Source: Gammaproteobacteria bacterium (GTDB taxonomy: Bacteria; Pseudomonadota; Gammaproteobacteria; Pseudomonadales; Azotimanducaceae). Taken from it: a stretch of DNA of 5,197 bases. The notes under the pieces are model-generated. The model was not told where the DNA came from and made no database searches. It worked only from the letters and a program-made list of their open reading frames with translations. Below are positions 1-5,197 of this stretch, in pieces (the stretch's first letter is position 1; each line of letters starts with the position of its first letter). The position numbers and the translations under genes are program-made. The stretch is from NCBI GenBank assembly GCA_018667205.1, contig JABIVN010000383.1, positions 1 to 5,197 of the forward strand, read 5' to 3'.

Positions 1-827
1 AGCGTACCGATGTCATCAGTACTTACGATATAAAGACACTATCACCCATCGGCGAAATCACTATCGCCCCCAAACACCCCAGCGGTTCGCCAATGCGCCA
101 CTACACGGGTATTGTGAAAGACTCTGAAACTGAACTGATGCTGGTCACCAACATTACGCCGGCCATGTCTGTTTCTGTCGTTGACCTGAAATCAGGAACC
201 TTCCTGGGAGAGATACCCACCGCAGGGTGCGGCCTGGTTTATCCCTCAGAAAACTTGTCATTCCTGCAACTTTGCGGAGACGGCAGGGCCCAACTGATCA
301 CCCTCGATAAAAAAGGCGAAGAAAAATCGCGGGTTCGCTCCGAAGTATTCTTCGACCTAGAGACCGATCCACTGATGGAGAAGCCTGCCAAAAGCGAAGC
401 TGGATGGGTGTTCAACACCTTCCGTGGAAAGGTGTTTCAAATTGCCGCTGAGTCAGGGAAAATTATCATAAACTTACTGTTTAACGTCGGCAGCGATGAC
501 GAAGGTTGGCGAATTGGTGGCATGCAGCCAGTTGCTTTCCATAAGCCTTCACAACTGCTTCTTCTTTTAATGCACCAAGGTGGCGTAGACACCCACAAGG
601 ATCCCGGCACCGAAGTCTGGTATGTCAGCTTGGCGACAGGCGCTACGACTCACCGCCTTACCCTAGCGGTACCTGCCAACTCTATCCAAGTGTCACAGGA
701 TGAATCTGCATTACTCTATGCGGGTTCCATTGCTGAAGACCAGGTACAGATATACGATCTGAAAACGACGGTGTCCAAAGGCACGATTTCAGACATTGGG
801 CTACCAACAATTCTACAGAACCTCTAA
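1..827 (+). CDS. mauB: TTQ amine dehydrogenase large (alpha) subunit, 5'-truncated by window edge
   Basis: Partial gene. The frame is open from base 3, giving 274 residues to the TAA at 825-827; the ATG at 93 is internal, because about 30 residues upstream of it are in frame and family-like (RTDVISTYD). The family is a periplasmic seven-bladed beta-propeller of roughly 390 mature residues, so the signal peptide and first blades are missing. The product pairs with the TTQ small subunit to oxidise primary amines to aldehydes and ammonia. Seen here: a strand pattern like MauB/AauB, including PAMSVSVVDLKSGTF, a cysteine pair (AGCGL and LQLCGDG) at the place of a family disulfide, GWRIGGMQPVAFH, and IQVSQDESALLY near the C-terminus, very close to the Paracoccus MauB segment INVSQDEKPLLY. 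The stop codon directly abuts the start of mauE. Family assignment is firm. Whether the substrate is aromatic amine (AauB) or methylamine (MauB) is not resolved. Confidence 0.93.
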   Translation, partial: RTDVISTYDIKTLSPIGEITIAPKHPSGSPMRHYTGIVKDSETELMLVTNITPAMSVSVVDLKSGTFLGEIPTAGCGLVYPSENLSFLQLCGDGRAQLITLDKKGEEKSRVRSEVFFDLETDPLMEKPAKSEAGWVFNTFRGKVFQIAAESGKIIINLLFNVGSDDEGWRIGGMQPVAFHKPSQLLLLLMHQGGVDTHKDPGTEVWYVSLATGATTHRLTLAVPANSIQVSQDESALLYAGSIAEDQVQIYDLKTTVSKGTISDIGLPTILQNL

Positions 828-1355
828 ATGCTTGACCCTGTTGTTCTTTACAGCCTTGTCGGTGGATTTGCCCTGCTCTTTGCGCTGTCTGCGCTGGAAA
901 AGTATCAGGACATGACCGCATTTCAACTCAAACTGGAAAACTACCAGATGCTTCCTACAGCACTCACGGCCGGGATGGCGAATGTCGTTTTTATGATGGA
1001 AATTGTGGCCACAACATTGTTATTAACACCCGCCTATCTTTATGGCGCCGCCCTGTCAGCGATACTGATTTTGGCATACACCTCGGGGATAGCCTTTAAC
1101 CTCGCAAGAGGAAGAACGCATATAGACTGTGGTTGTCTTGGGTCCCAGGGCGAAGGCATCAGTGGCTACCATCTGCTTAGAAACAGCACGTTACTACTCT
1201 TATTGTTAGTCTGCTTCATACCCATCACCGATCGCCAACTGGTCTGGCTGGACTACTCGACGATCGTTCTGTTTCTAGGTGCAAGCGCTGCAATCTATGC
1301 CACTGCAAACCTGATGATTGCCCACGCTAACCAACACAGACTCTGGTGGTCCTAA
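828..1355 (+). CDS. mauE: MauE-family membrane protein for amine dehydrogenase small-subunit maturation
   Basis: A 175-residue integral membrane protein. Hydrophobic segments lie at about residues 5-23, 44-66, 70-93, 117-133 and 143-165, so four or five membrane spans. Between the third and fourth lies IDCGCLG with C101 and C103, the conserved paired-cysteine motif of MauE (related to DoxX-like redox membrane proteins). In Paracoccus, MauE and MauD are both required for a stable, correctly disulfide-bonded small subunit. The CxC pair is therefore a likely redox-active relay across or at the membrane (inference). The ATG at 828 follows the large-subunit stop with no gap and no visible Shine-Dalgarno, which suggests translation by reinitiation. 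Its own stop overlaps the mauD start by one base. Position between B and D is the classic order. Confidence in the family is high; the exact redox partner is unproven. Confidence 0.92.
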   Translation: MLDPVVLYSLVGGFALLFALSALEKYQDMTAFQLKLENYQMLPTALTAGMANVVFMMEIVATTLLLTPAYLYGAALSAILILAYTSGIAFNLARGRTHIDCGCLGSQGEGISGYHLLRNSTLLLLLLVCFIPITDRQLVWLDYSTIVLFLGASAAIYATANLMIAHANQHRLWWS

Positions 1356-1960
1356 TGGATACAGCACTAATTGCATCAAACTTTTTACTCTGGCTGCTGG
1401 TCATCCTGCTGCTGGTGATCGTCTTTGCGCTAGCTCGCCAAATCGGCGTTCTACACGAAAGAGTCGCCCCTGTCGGTGCGCTCATGCCAATGAATGGTCC
1501 CAAGATTGGTGAACGAGTGGAACCGATCAAAGCGCCGTTACTAGACGGCACTTCGATAACTATCGGCGCGGGTATGGATGACAATCTATTGATCTACTTT
1601 CTGTCCCCTGGCTGTCCTGTTTGCAAATCGCTGTTGCCCGTCGTCCAGGAAATCGCAAAACAGGAGTCTGGCATTACCGTTCGGTATGCCTCGGATGGAG
1701 AAACGACCGCCATCCATGAACGATATGCAATCGAACACGGCATACCGGTTTCCGATTACCTGTTATCAAGGGAACTCGGGATTTCACTGGGCGTCAATAA
1801 ACTGCCTTTTGCCGCACTGATCAATCGCGATGGGGTACTCAGGGCAAGGGGCCTTGTCAATAACCGTGAACATCTAGAGAGCCTACTAGCCGCCGATGAG
1901 TTGGACGTATCCAGCCTGCAAGAGTATCTTGGAGTGGCTGAGGAACCGAACCACCAATGA
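1355..1960 (+). CDS. mauD: MauD-type membrane-anchored thioredoxin-like accessory protein
   Basis: A 201-residue protein from the ATG at 1355. An in-frame GTG at 1346 would add three residues. The ATG is preferred because it forms a TAATG overlap with the mauE stop and has GGTGG at 1345-1349 at suitable spacing. Residues about 7-27 form an N-terminal membrane anchor. The rest is a periplasmic thioredoxin-fold domain: LIYFLSPGCPVCKSLLP carries the CPVC active site (C87 and C90), and VNKLPFAAL at about 147-155 supplies the cis-proline loop (P151). MauD is required for small-subunit stability and probably catalyses disulfide formation or isomerisation. CPVC rather than the CGPC of thioredoxin is typical of MauD. 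It partners with MauE and serves the 14-cysteine small subunit encoded next, whose ATG overlaps this gene's TGA by four bases (ATGA). Confidence 0.93.
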   Translation: MDTALIASNFLLWLLVILLLVIVFALARQIGVLHERVAPVGALMPMNGPKIGERVEPIKAPLLDGTSITIGAGMDDNLLIYFLSPGCPVCKSLLPVVQEIAKQESGITVRYASDGETTAIHERYAIEHGIPVSDYLLSRELGISLGVNKLPFAALINRDGVLRARGLVNNREHLESLLAADELDVSSLQEYLGVAEEPNHQ

Positions 1961-2484
1961 AGCCAGATATTTTAATTCAACTAGTCGACAAATGGGTTAC
2001 TGCCAGAACCGTGAAATCTGCCCGCCAGCTTTCACGTCGGCATTTTCTTTCCCGTTTAGGAAAACTCATGGTTGGCATCGCGCTGGTCCCTGTCCTACCC
2101 GTTGCCCGTGCCGCCGAAACCCGCCTCCAGCTTCCCGAAATCGGCGACCCACAGGACTGTGACTACTGGCGCTATTGCGCTGTAGACGGCTACCTGTGCA
2201 GTTGCTGCGGTGGCAGTGAATCAAAATGCCCGCCTGGCGCTGAACCCTCGCCTGTCACCTGGATTGGTACGTGCGAAAACCCGGCGGACGGCAAGCGCTA
2301 TATCATTTCCTACAACGACTGTTGCGGAAAGGGAGAATGTGGGCGGTGTTTCTGCAACCGCAACGAGGGAGACAAACCCACCTATTACCCTCCCAAGAAC
2401 AACGACATCAACTGGTGCGTAGGCACCAAAACCAATGCCTACCACTGTTCAACGGCAGTCGTGGTGGGCGTCGATGAGAGCTAA
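1957..2484 (+). CDS. mauA: TTQ amine dehydrogenase small (beta) subunit, methylamine/aromatic amine type
   Basis: A 175-residue precursor of the catalytic subunit. It has a long Tat leader: S26-R27-R28-H29-F30-L31 fits the SRRxFL consensus, followed by a hydrophobic stretch at about 38-49 and an A-R-A cleavage site near residue 52. Mature part about 123 residues. The two TTQ tryptophans are W102 (TWIGTC) and W153 (INWC). D121 in YNDCCG is the catalytic base (Asp76 in Paracoccus MADH, Asp128 in A. faecalis AADH), and D77 is the maturation aspartate (Asp32 in MADH). Subtracting 45 from residue numbers gives Paracoccus numbering exactly through residue 154. The mature part has 14 cysteines, two more than Paracoccus (C84 and C128). 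The residue equal to the active-site threonine (MADH Thr122, AADH Thr172) is S165. CSCCGG, WIGTC and CGRC resemble the A. faecalis AADH small subunit as I recall it, so aauA is an equally valid symbol. The ATG overlaps the mauD stop. Confidence 0.95.
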   Translation: MKPDILIQLVDKWVTARTVKSARQLSRRHFLSRLGKLMVGIALVPVLPVARAAETRLQLPEIGDPQDCDYWRYCAVDGYLCSCCGGSESKCPPGAEPSPVTWIGTCENPADGKRYIISYNDCCGKGECGRCFCNRNEGDKPTYYPPKNNDINWCVGTKTNAYHCSTAVVVGVDES

Positions 2485-2864
2485 TGCGCTGGACACTCCT
2501 ATCACTAACTTTGTTGTGTGCTATCGCAGCAGCTGATCCCAAAAGTCACTATATGATTCATTGTATGGGCTGCCACCTTAAAGACGGTAGCGGTCTGCCA
2601 CCAGAAGTTCCGGCCTTCGACAATAAACTCGGCATTCTCGCTGCATCTGGCAAAGGCAGAGAGTACCTCGTGGCAGTACCGGGCGCGTCGCAATCTCCTA
2701 TTGATGATGCCGACCTTGCTGGTGTTCTTAACTGGATACTGACTATGTACGCTGACCAACCATCCTACCAACCGTTCCTGGAGTCCGAAATAAATCATTA
2801 TCGCCACAAACCAATAAAGAACCCCGCGCGCCTTAGACACGAACTATTAGGCGCAACCAACTGA
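2484..2864 (+). CDS. Small periplasmic monohaem c-type cytochrome
   Basis: A 126-residue protein with a Sec signal peptide (hydrophobic 4-14, cleavage after about A17) and a single covalent haem site CMGCH at residues 27-31, within MIHCMGCHLKDGSG. A C-terminal helix typical of small cytochromes follows (DDADLAGVLNWIL, about 74-86), then a charged tail to 126. It occupies the place of orf-2 in the A. faecalis aau cluster, reported to encode a small monohaem cytochrome c. In Paracoccus the amicyanin gene mauC sits here instead. A role as electron acceptor, directly from TTQ or through a cupredoxin, is inferred from context. No methionine occurs between haem motif and C-terminal helix, so the usual class I Met ligand is not evident; M88, inside or after that helix, is the only later Met. 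TAATG overlap with mauA and a GAGAG at 2476-2480 support the start. Confidence 0.88.
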   Translation: MRWTLLSLTLLCAIAAADPKSHYMIHCMGCHLKDGSGLPPEVPAFDNKLGILAASGKGREYLVAVPGASQSPIDDADLAGVLNWILTMYADQPSYQPFLESEINHYRHKPIKNPARLRHELLGATN

Positions 2865-4801
2865 TGGAACATTTTAGCCACGCGATGGCATTCGCCGATC
2901 CACTCAGTGTTGACGGCGCCCCTAAACGGACTGCCTGGCAAACCATCAAATCTATCTTGCCTTTTCTCTGGCCAAAACAGCGCCCTGACATGCAGGCCCG
3001 TGTCGCCATCGCCGTTGTATGCCTGCTAATGGGACGAACCGCTAACGTTTACGGCCCGATCGTTCTTAAGGATTTAATTGATGGCCTGGAGTCTCTGGTT
3101 CGAACCACCCAGTCGATTGATATAACCGTTAACCCTAGTTCAGCCATCGCGGGACTGGTCAGTCTTGCCCTTTTGTATGGCCTAATGATTTTTCTGCCAG
3201 GGGCCTTGACCGAACTGCGGTCGGCGGTATTCACGCCTGTTTCAGAGTTCGCGCAACGAGTCATCGGGCTGAAAACTTTCAGCCATATTCATGATCTGAG
3301 CATGAGATTTCACCTGGACAGACGCACCGGGGGCCTGTCTCGGGCGATCGAACGCGGCACCCGAGCGCTGCAACAAATTACGGGTTTGTTTGCTTTTAAC
3401 ATAGCACCCACGTTATTCGAGATAGCACTGGTTTCAATTTACCTGGCCGTCAGTTACCCCGTTAAGTATGTCTTGGTGATCCTGGTTGCAGTCGTCGGGT
3501 ACATCGCTTTCACGCTGGTGTTTACAGAGTGGCGTACCAAGTTCAGACGCGAAATGGTGAGTCAGGAATCACGTGCCACGTCGATTGGTGTCGACAGTCT
3601 GCTCAACTTTGAAACAGTCAAATATTTTGGCAACGAAAAGTATGAAGCTGACAGGTACAACCATGCCTTGCTGAAGTACATGGACGCGGCTGTAAAGAGC
3701 CAAGACACCCTTGGCCTGCTCAACGCAGGGCAACTAATCGCCCGAGTACTCTGTCAGGTGACAATTCTTGTTCTGGCGGTCCAGGACCATGCCGCAGGAC
3801 TGCTCTCGACCGGCGAGGTGGTGATGATAAACACTTTTATGCTGCAACTGTTTATCCCACTCGGTTTCCTAGGCTCCTCTTACCGCATGATCCGTCAGTC
3901 AATGGTGGATATGGAGTACATGTTTCAGTTACTTGATTTGAACCCCGAGGTTCGTGACGACAAAGACGCCGCACCGCTTAAGGTCAATCAGGGTGAAATT
4001 CAGTTTAAGAACGTCAGTTTCACCTACGAACGCGGACGCAAGGTGCTCAGTGAAATCAACTTTTCTATCGATGAAGGCCGAACTGTGGCTGTTGTCGGCC
4101 CCAGCGGGGCCGGTAAGTCGACCCTTTCACGACTGCTGTACCGATTTTATGACACTCAGGAAGGCAGCATTTTTATTGACGGTCAGGACATTACCCATGT
4201 CACCCAGGCAAGCCTCAGAAATACTATTGGTATCGTTCCTCAGGATACGGTCCTATTTAACGACACCATTCGATACAACATCCGGTACGGGAACCCACAG
4301 GCGACTGACGAAGAGGTCGAAAACGCGGCAAAACTTGCGAGCATCCACGAGTTTATTATGTCCCTTCCACAGGGATATGAAGCACGCGTGGGTGAAAGAG
4401 GATTAAAGCTGTCTGGCGGCGAAAAACAGCGGGTCGCAATAGCCCGCACAGTGCTGAAAAACCCTAAAATACTGGTTCTAGACGAAGCCACGTCAGCACT
4501 GGATATCAAGACCGAACGGGAAATTCAGGCAGCTCTGGAAGATGTCGCTAGGAATCGAACCACGCTTGTCATCGCGCACAGGCTGTCGACTATCGTCAAC
4601 GCGGATGAAATTCTGGTGCTCTCTGCTGGAAAAATCATCGAGCGTGGCTCCCACATGGCGCTGGTAAAAGCCGATGGCACGTACGCAGAAATGTGGCGGC
4701 GACAAAAAGAAGCAGCAGACGAAATCGAGAAAATCCAAGAGATTTTCACCGGAGATGAATTAAGATCACTCCAAATAGAAGCCGACAGGTTGTCGGAATA
4801 A
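2864..4801 (+). CDS. Atm1/HMT1-type ABC exporter (fused permease and ATPase)
   Basis: A 645-residue full-length half-transporter, acting as a homodimer in the inner membrane. Membrane spans lie at about 45-68, 93-113, 178-196, 200-221, 286-306 and 314-336. The ATPase domain covers about 377-612: Walker A GPSGAGKST (412-420), Q-loop Q460 in VPQDTVLFN, signature LSGGE (516-520), Walker B ILVLDE (536-541), H-loop H572. All catalytic residues are intact. RFHLDRRTGGLSRAIERG (148-165) and LLNFETVKYFGNE (246-258) are hallmarks of the Atm1/ABCB7/HMT1 group. Characterised members export glutathione disulfide, glutathione polysulfides or thiol-metal conjugates. A charged C-terminal extension (612-645) looks helical. 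The ATG at 2864 shares one base with the cytochrome stop (TGATG); an in-frame ATG at 2885 is possible but less well placed. Context suggests a thiol or maturation role for the amine dehydrogenase, but it may be a general exporter that is only co-transcribed. Substrate unknown. Confidence 0.92.
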   Translation: MEHFSHAMAFADPLSVDGAPKRTAWQTIKSILPFLWPKQRPDMQARVAIAVVCLLMGRTANVYGPIVLKDLIDGLESLVRTTQSIDITVNPSSAIAGLVSLALLYGLMIFLPGALTELRSAVFTPVSEFAQRVIGLKTFSHIHDLSMRFHLDRRTGGLSRAIERGTRALQQITGLFAFNIAPTLFEIALVSIYLAVSYPVKYVLVILVAVVGYIAFTLVFTEWRTKFRREMVSQESRATSIGVDSLLNFETVKYFGNEKYEADRYNHALLKYMDAAVKSQDTLGLLNAGQLIARVLCQVTILVLAVQDHAAGLLSTGEVVMINTFMLQLFIPLGFLGSSYRMIRQSMVDMEYMFQLLDLNPEVRDDKDAAPLKVNQGEIQFKNVSFTYERGRKVLSEINFSIDEGRTVAVVGPSGAGKSTLSRLLYRFYDTQEGSIFIDGQDITHVTQASLRNTIGIVPQDTVLFNDTIRYNIRYGNPQATDEEVENAAKLASIHEFIMSLPQGYEARVGERGLKLSGGEKQRVAIARTVLKNPKILVLDEATSALDIKTEREIQAALEDVARNRTTLVIAHRLSTIVNADEILVLSAGKIIERGSHMALVKADGTYAEMWRRQKEAADEIEKIQEIFTGDELRSLQIEADRLSE

Positions 4802-4813
4802 ACCATTAACCCT

Positions 4814-4820
4814 TAAGGGA
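4814..4820 (+). promoter_or_regulatory. Strong Shine-Dalgarno of the MDR dehydrogenase gene
   Basis: TAAGGGA ends five bases before the ATG at 4826. It is the clearest ribosome binding site in the window and decides this start. It lies in the only intergenic gap (4802-4825), which contrasts with the coupled junctions upstream and suggests independent translation of the following gene. Confidence 0.75.
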
Positions 4821-4825
4821 ATATC

Positions 4826-5197
4826 ATGTCCGATCAATTGCAAATACAGTCTCTGGTGACAAAAGAGGGCACACTTGAATTATCGCTAGCAACAATACCC
4901 GTTCCCAAGCCCGCCCATGATGAAGTGCTGGTGCGCGTAGAAGCATCGCCAATCAACCCATCCGACCTTGGTTTGTTGTTCGGTATGGCGGATATGACAA
5001 CAGCCGCGGTTTCTGGATCCCCGGATTCTCCCATGGTTACCGCAACAATCCCGGAGGGACTCAGGAAGGTTGTCGCCGCACGGGCTGGTCAGTCGTTGCC
5101 CGTCGGTAACGAAGGCGGCGGTGTTGTAGTAGAGGCAGGCACCAGTGACGAAGCCCAGGCGCTGCTAGGCAAGACGGTTGGTATACTCGGCGGCGCG
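4826..5197 (+). CDS. Zinc-independent MDR / quinone-oxidoreductase-like dehydrogenase, 3'-truncated by window edge
   Basis: The frame is open from the ATG at 4826 to the window end, 124 residues. This is the N-terminal GroES-like catalytic domain of the medium-chain dehydrogenase/reductase superfamily: DEVLVRVEASPINPSDL (32-48) and LPVGNEGGGVVVEAG (91-105) correspond to the NPxD and GxEGxGxVxxxG signatures, and GKTVGILGGA (115-124) leads into the nucleotide-binding fold. The cysteine and histidine that hold catalytic zinc in alcohol dehydrogenases are absent (SPINPSD, GNEGGG), which indicates a quinone-oxidoreductase or enoyl-reductase-like NAD(P)H enzyme, even though automatic annotation would probably say zinc-binding dehydrogenase. 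Roughly 30 extra residues sit between the two signatures compared with ordinary quinone oxidoreductases (about 49-90). The gene follows the ABC gene by 24 bases in the same direction. Any link to aldehydes made by amine oxidation is speculative. Function unproven. Confidence 0.85.
   Translation, partial: MSDQLQIQSLVTKEGTLELSLATIPVPKPAHDEVLVRVEASPINPSDLGLLFGMADMTTAAVSGSPDSPMVTATIPEGLRKVVAARAGQSLPVGNEGGGVVVEAGTSDEAQALLGKTVGILGGA

Noticed and set aside
93..95. ATG at 93 as the start of the large-subunit gene
   Set aside because: The frame is open upstream to the window edge and the upstream residues are family-like. The gene begins outside the window.
1346..1348. GTG start for mauD
   Set aside because: It would add only three residues. 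The ATG at 1355 has the TAATG coupling arrangement and a GGTGG at suitable distance.
2505..2840. Antisense open frame of about 110 codons opposite the cytochrome gene
   Set aside because: It lies wholly opposite a gene with a clear haem motif and signal peptide, and shows no recognisable domain. It is a shadow frame.
3954..4406. 150-codon same-strand frame inside the ABC exporter gene
   Set aside because: It overlaps the intact ATPase domain in another frame, and the protein it would make has no recognisable motif.
4240..4806. Antisense open frames opposite the ABC ATPase domain
   Set aside because: They mirror the conserved Walker and signature coding sequence and show no independent start signals or domains.
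4810..4819. 10-base perfect palindrome CCCTTAAGGG before the dehydrogenase start
   Set aside because: It overlaps the Shine-Dalgarno, has no loop for a stable hairpin and no T-run, so it is neither a terminator nor a convincing operator. Chance is a sufficient explanation.
4790..4825. Possible promoter (TTGTCG as -35) before the dehydrogenase
   Set aside because: No acceptable -10 box follows at 16-18 bases, so it cannot be supported.

Overview
The window is a compact, single-strand (+) accessory operon from a Gram-negative bacterium, probably a proteobacterium. The products are periplasmic: a Tat leader, a c-type cytochrome and a periplasmic quinoprotein dehydrogenase. A gammaproteobacterial origin fits the balanced base composition and the gene families, but this is only an impression and cannot be proved from 5.2 kb.

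Region 1-2484 holds the four core genes of a tryptophan tryptophylquinone (TTQ) amine dehydrogenase in the order B-E-D-A. These are the C-terminal two thirds of the large beta-propeller subunit, the membrane protein MauE, the membrane-anchored thioredoxin-like protein MauD, and the cysteine-rich small subunit that carries the TTQ cofactor. Both cofactor tryptophans, the catalytic-base aspartate and the maturation aspartate are present at the exact spacing known from characterised enzymes.

Region 2484-2864 encodes a small periplasmic monohaem cytochrome c. The order B-E-D-A-cytochrome, with no amicyanin gene (mauC) and no mauG beside mauA, matches the aromatic amine dehydrogenase (aau) cluster of Alcaligenes faecalis better than the Paracoccus methylamine (mau) cluster. 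The real substrate cannot be read from the sequence. I use mau symbols as family names.

Region 2864-4801 encodes a full-length Atm1/HMT1-type ABC exporter (fused membrane and ATPase domains), joined to the cytochrome gene by a 1-base stop/start overlap. Region 4826-5197 is the start of a zinc-independent, quinone-oxidoreductase-like MDR dehydrogenase with its own strong ribosome binding site. It runs off the window.

Working model: the large and small subunits oxidise a primary amine in the periplasm to the aldehyde and ammonia. MauE and MauD help form the many disulfides of the small subunit. The cytochrome may take electrons from TTQ or serve in maturation. The Atm1-like exporter may supply a thiol or glutathione compound, or may be an unrelated co-transcribed gene. 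All five junctions from the large subunit to the ABC exporter are abutting or overlapping, so these six genes look like one translationally coupled unit. No RNA genes, mobile elements, repeats, CRISPR arrays or convincing terminators were seen, and no gene-free stretch exceeds 25 bases.
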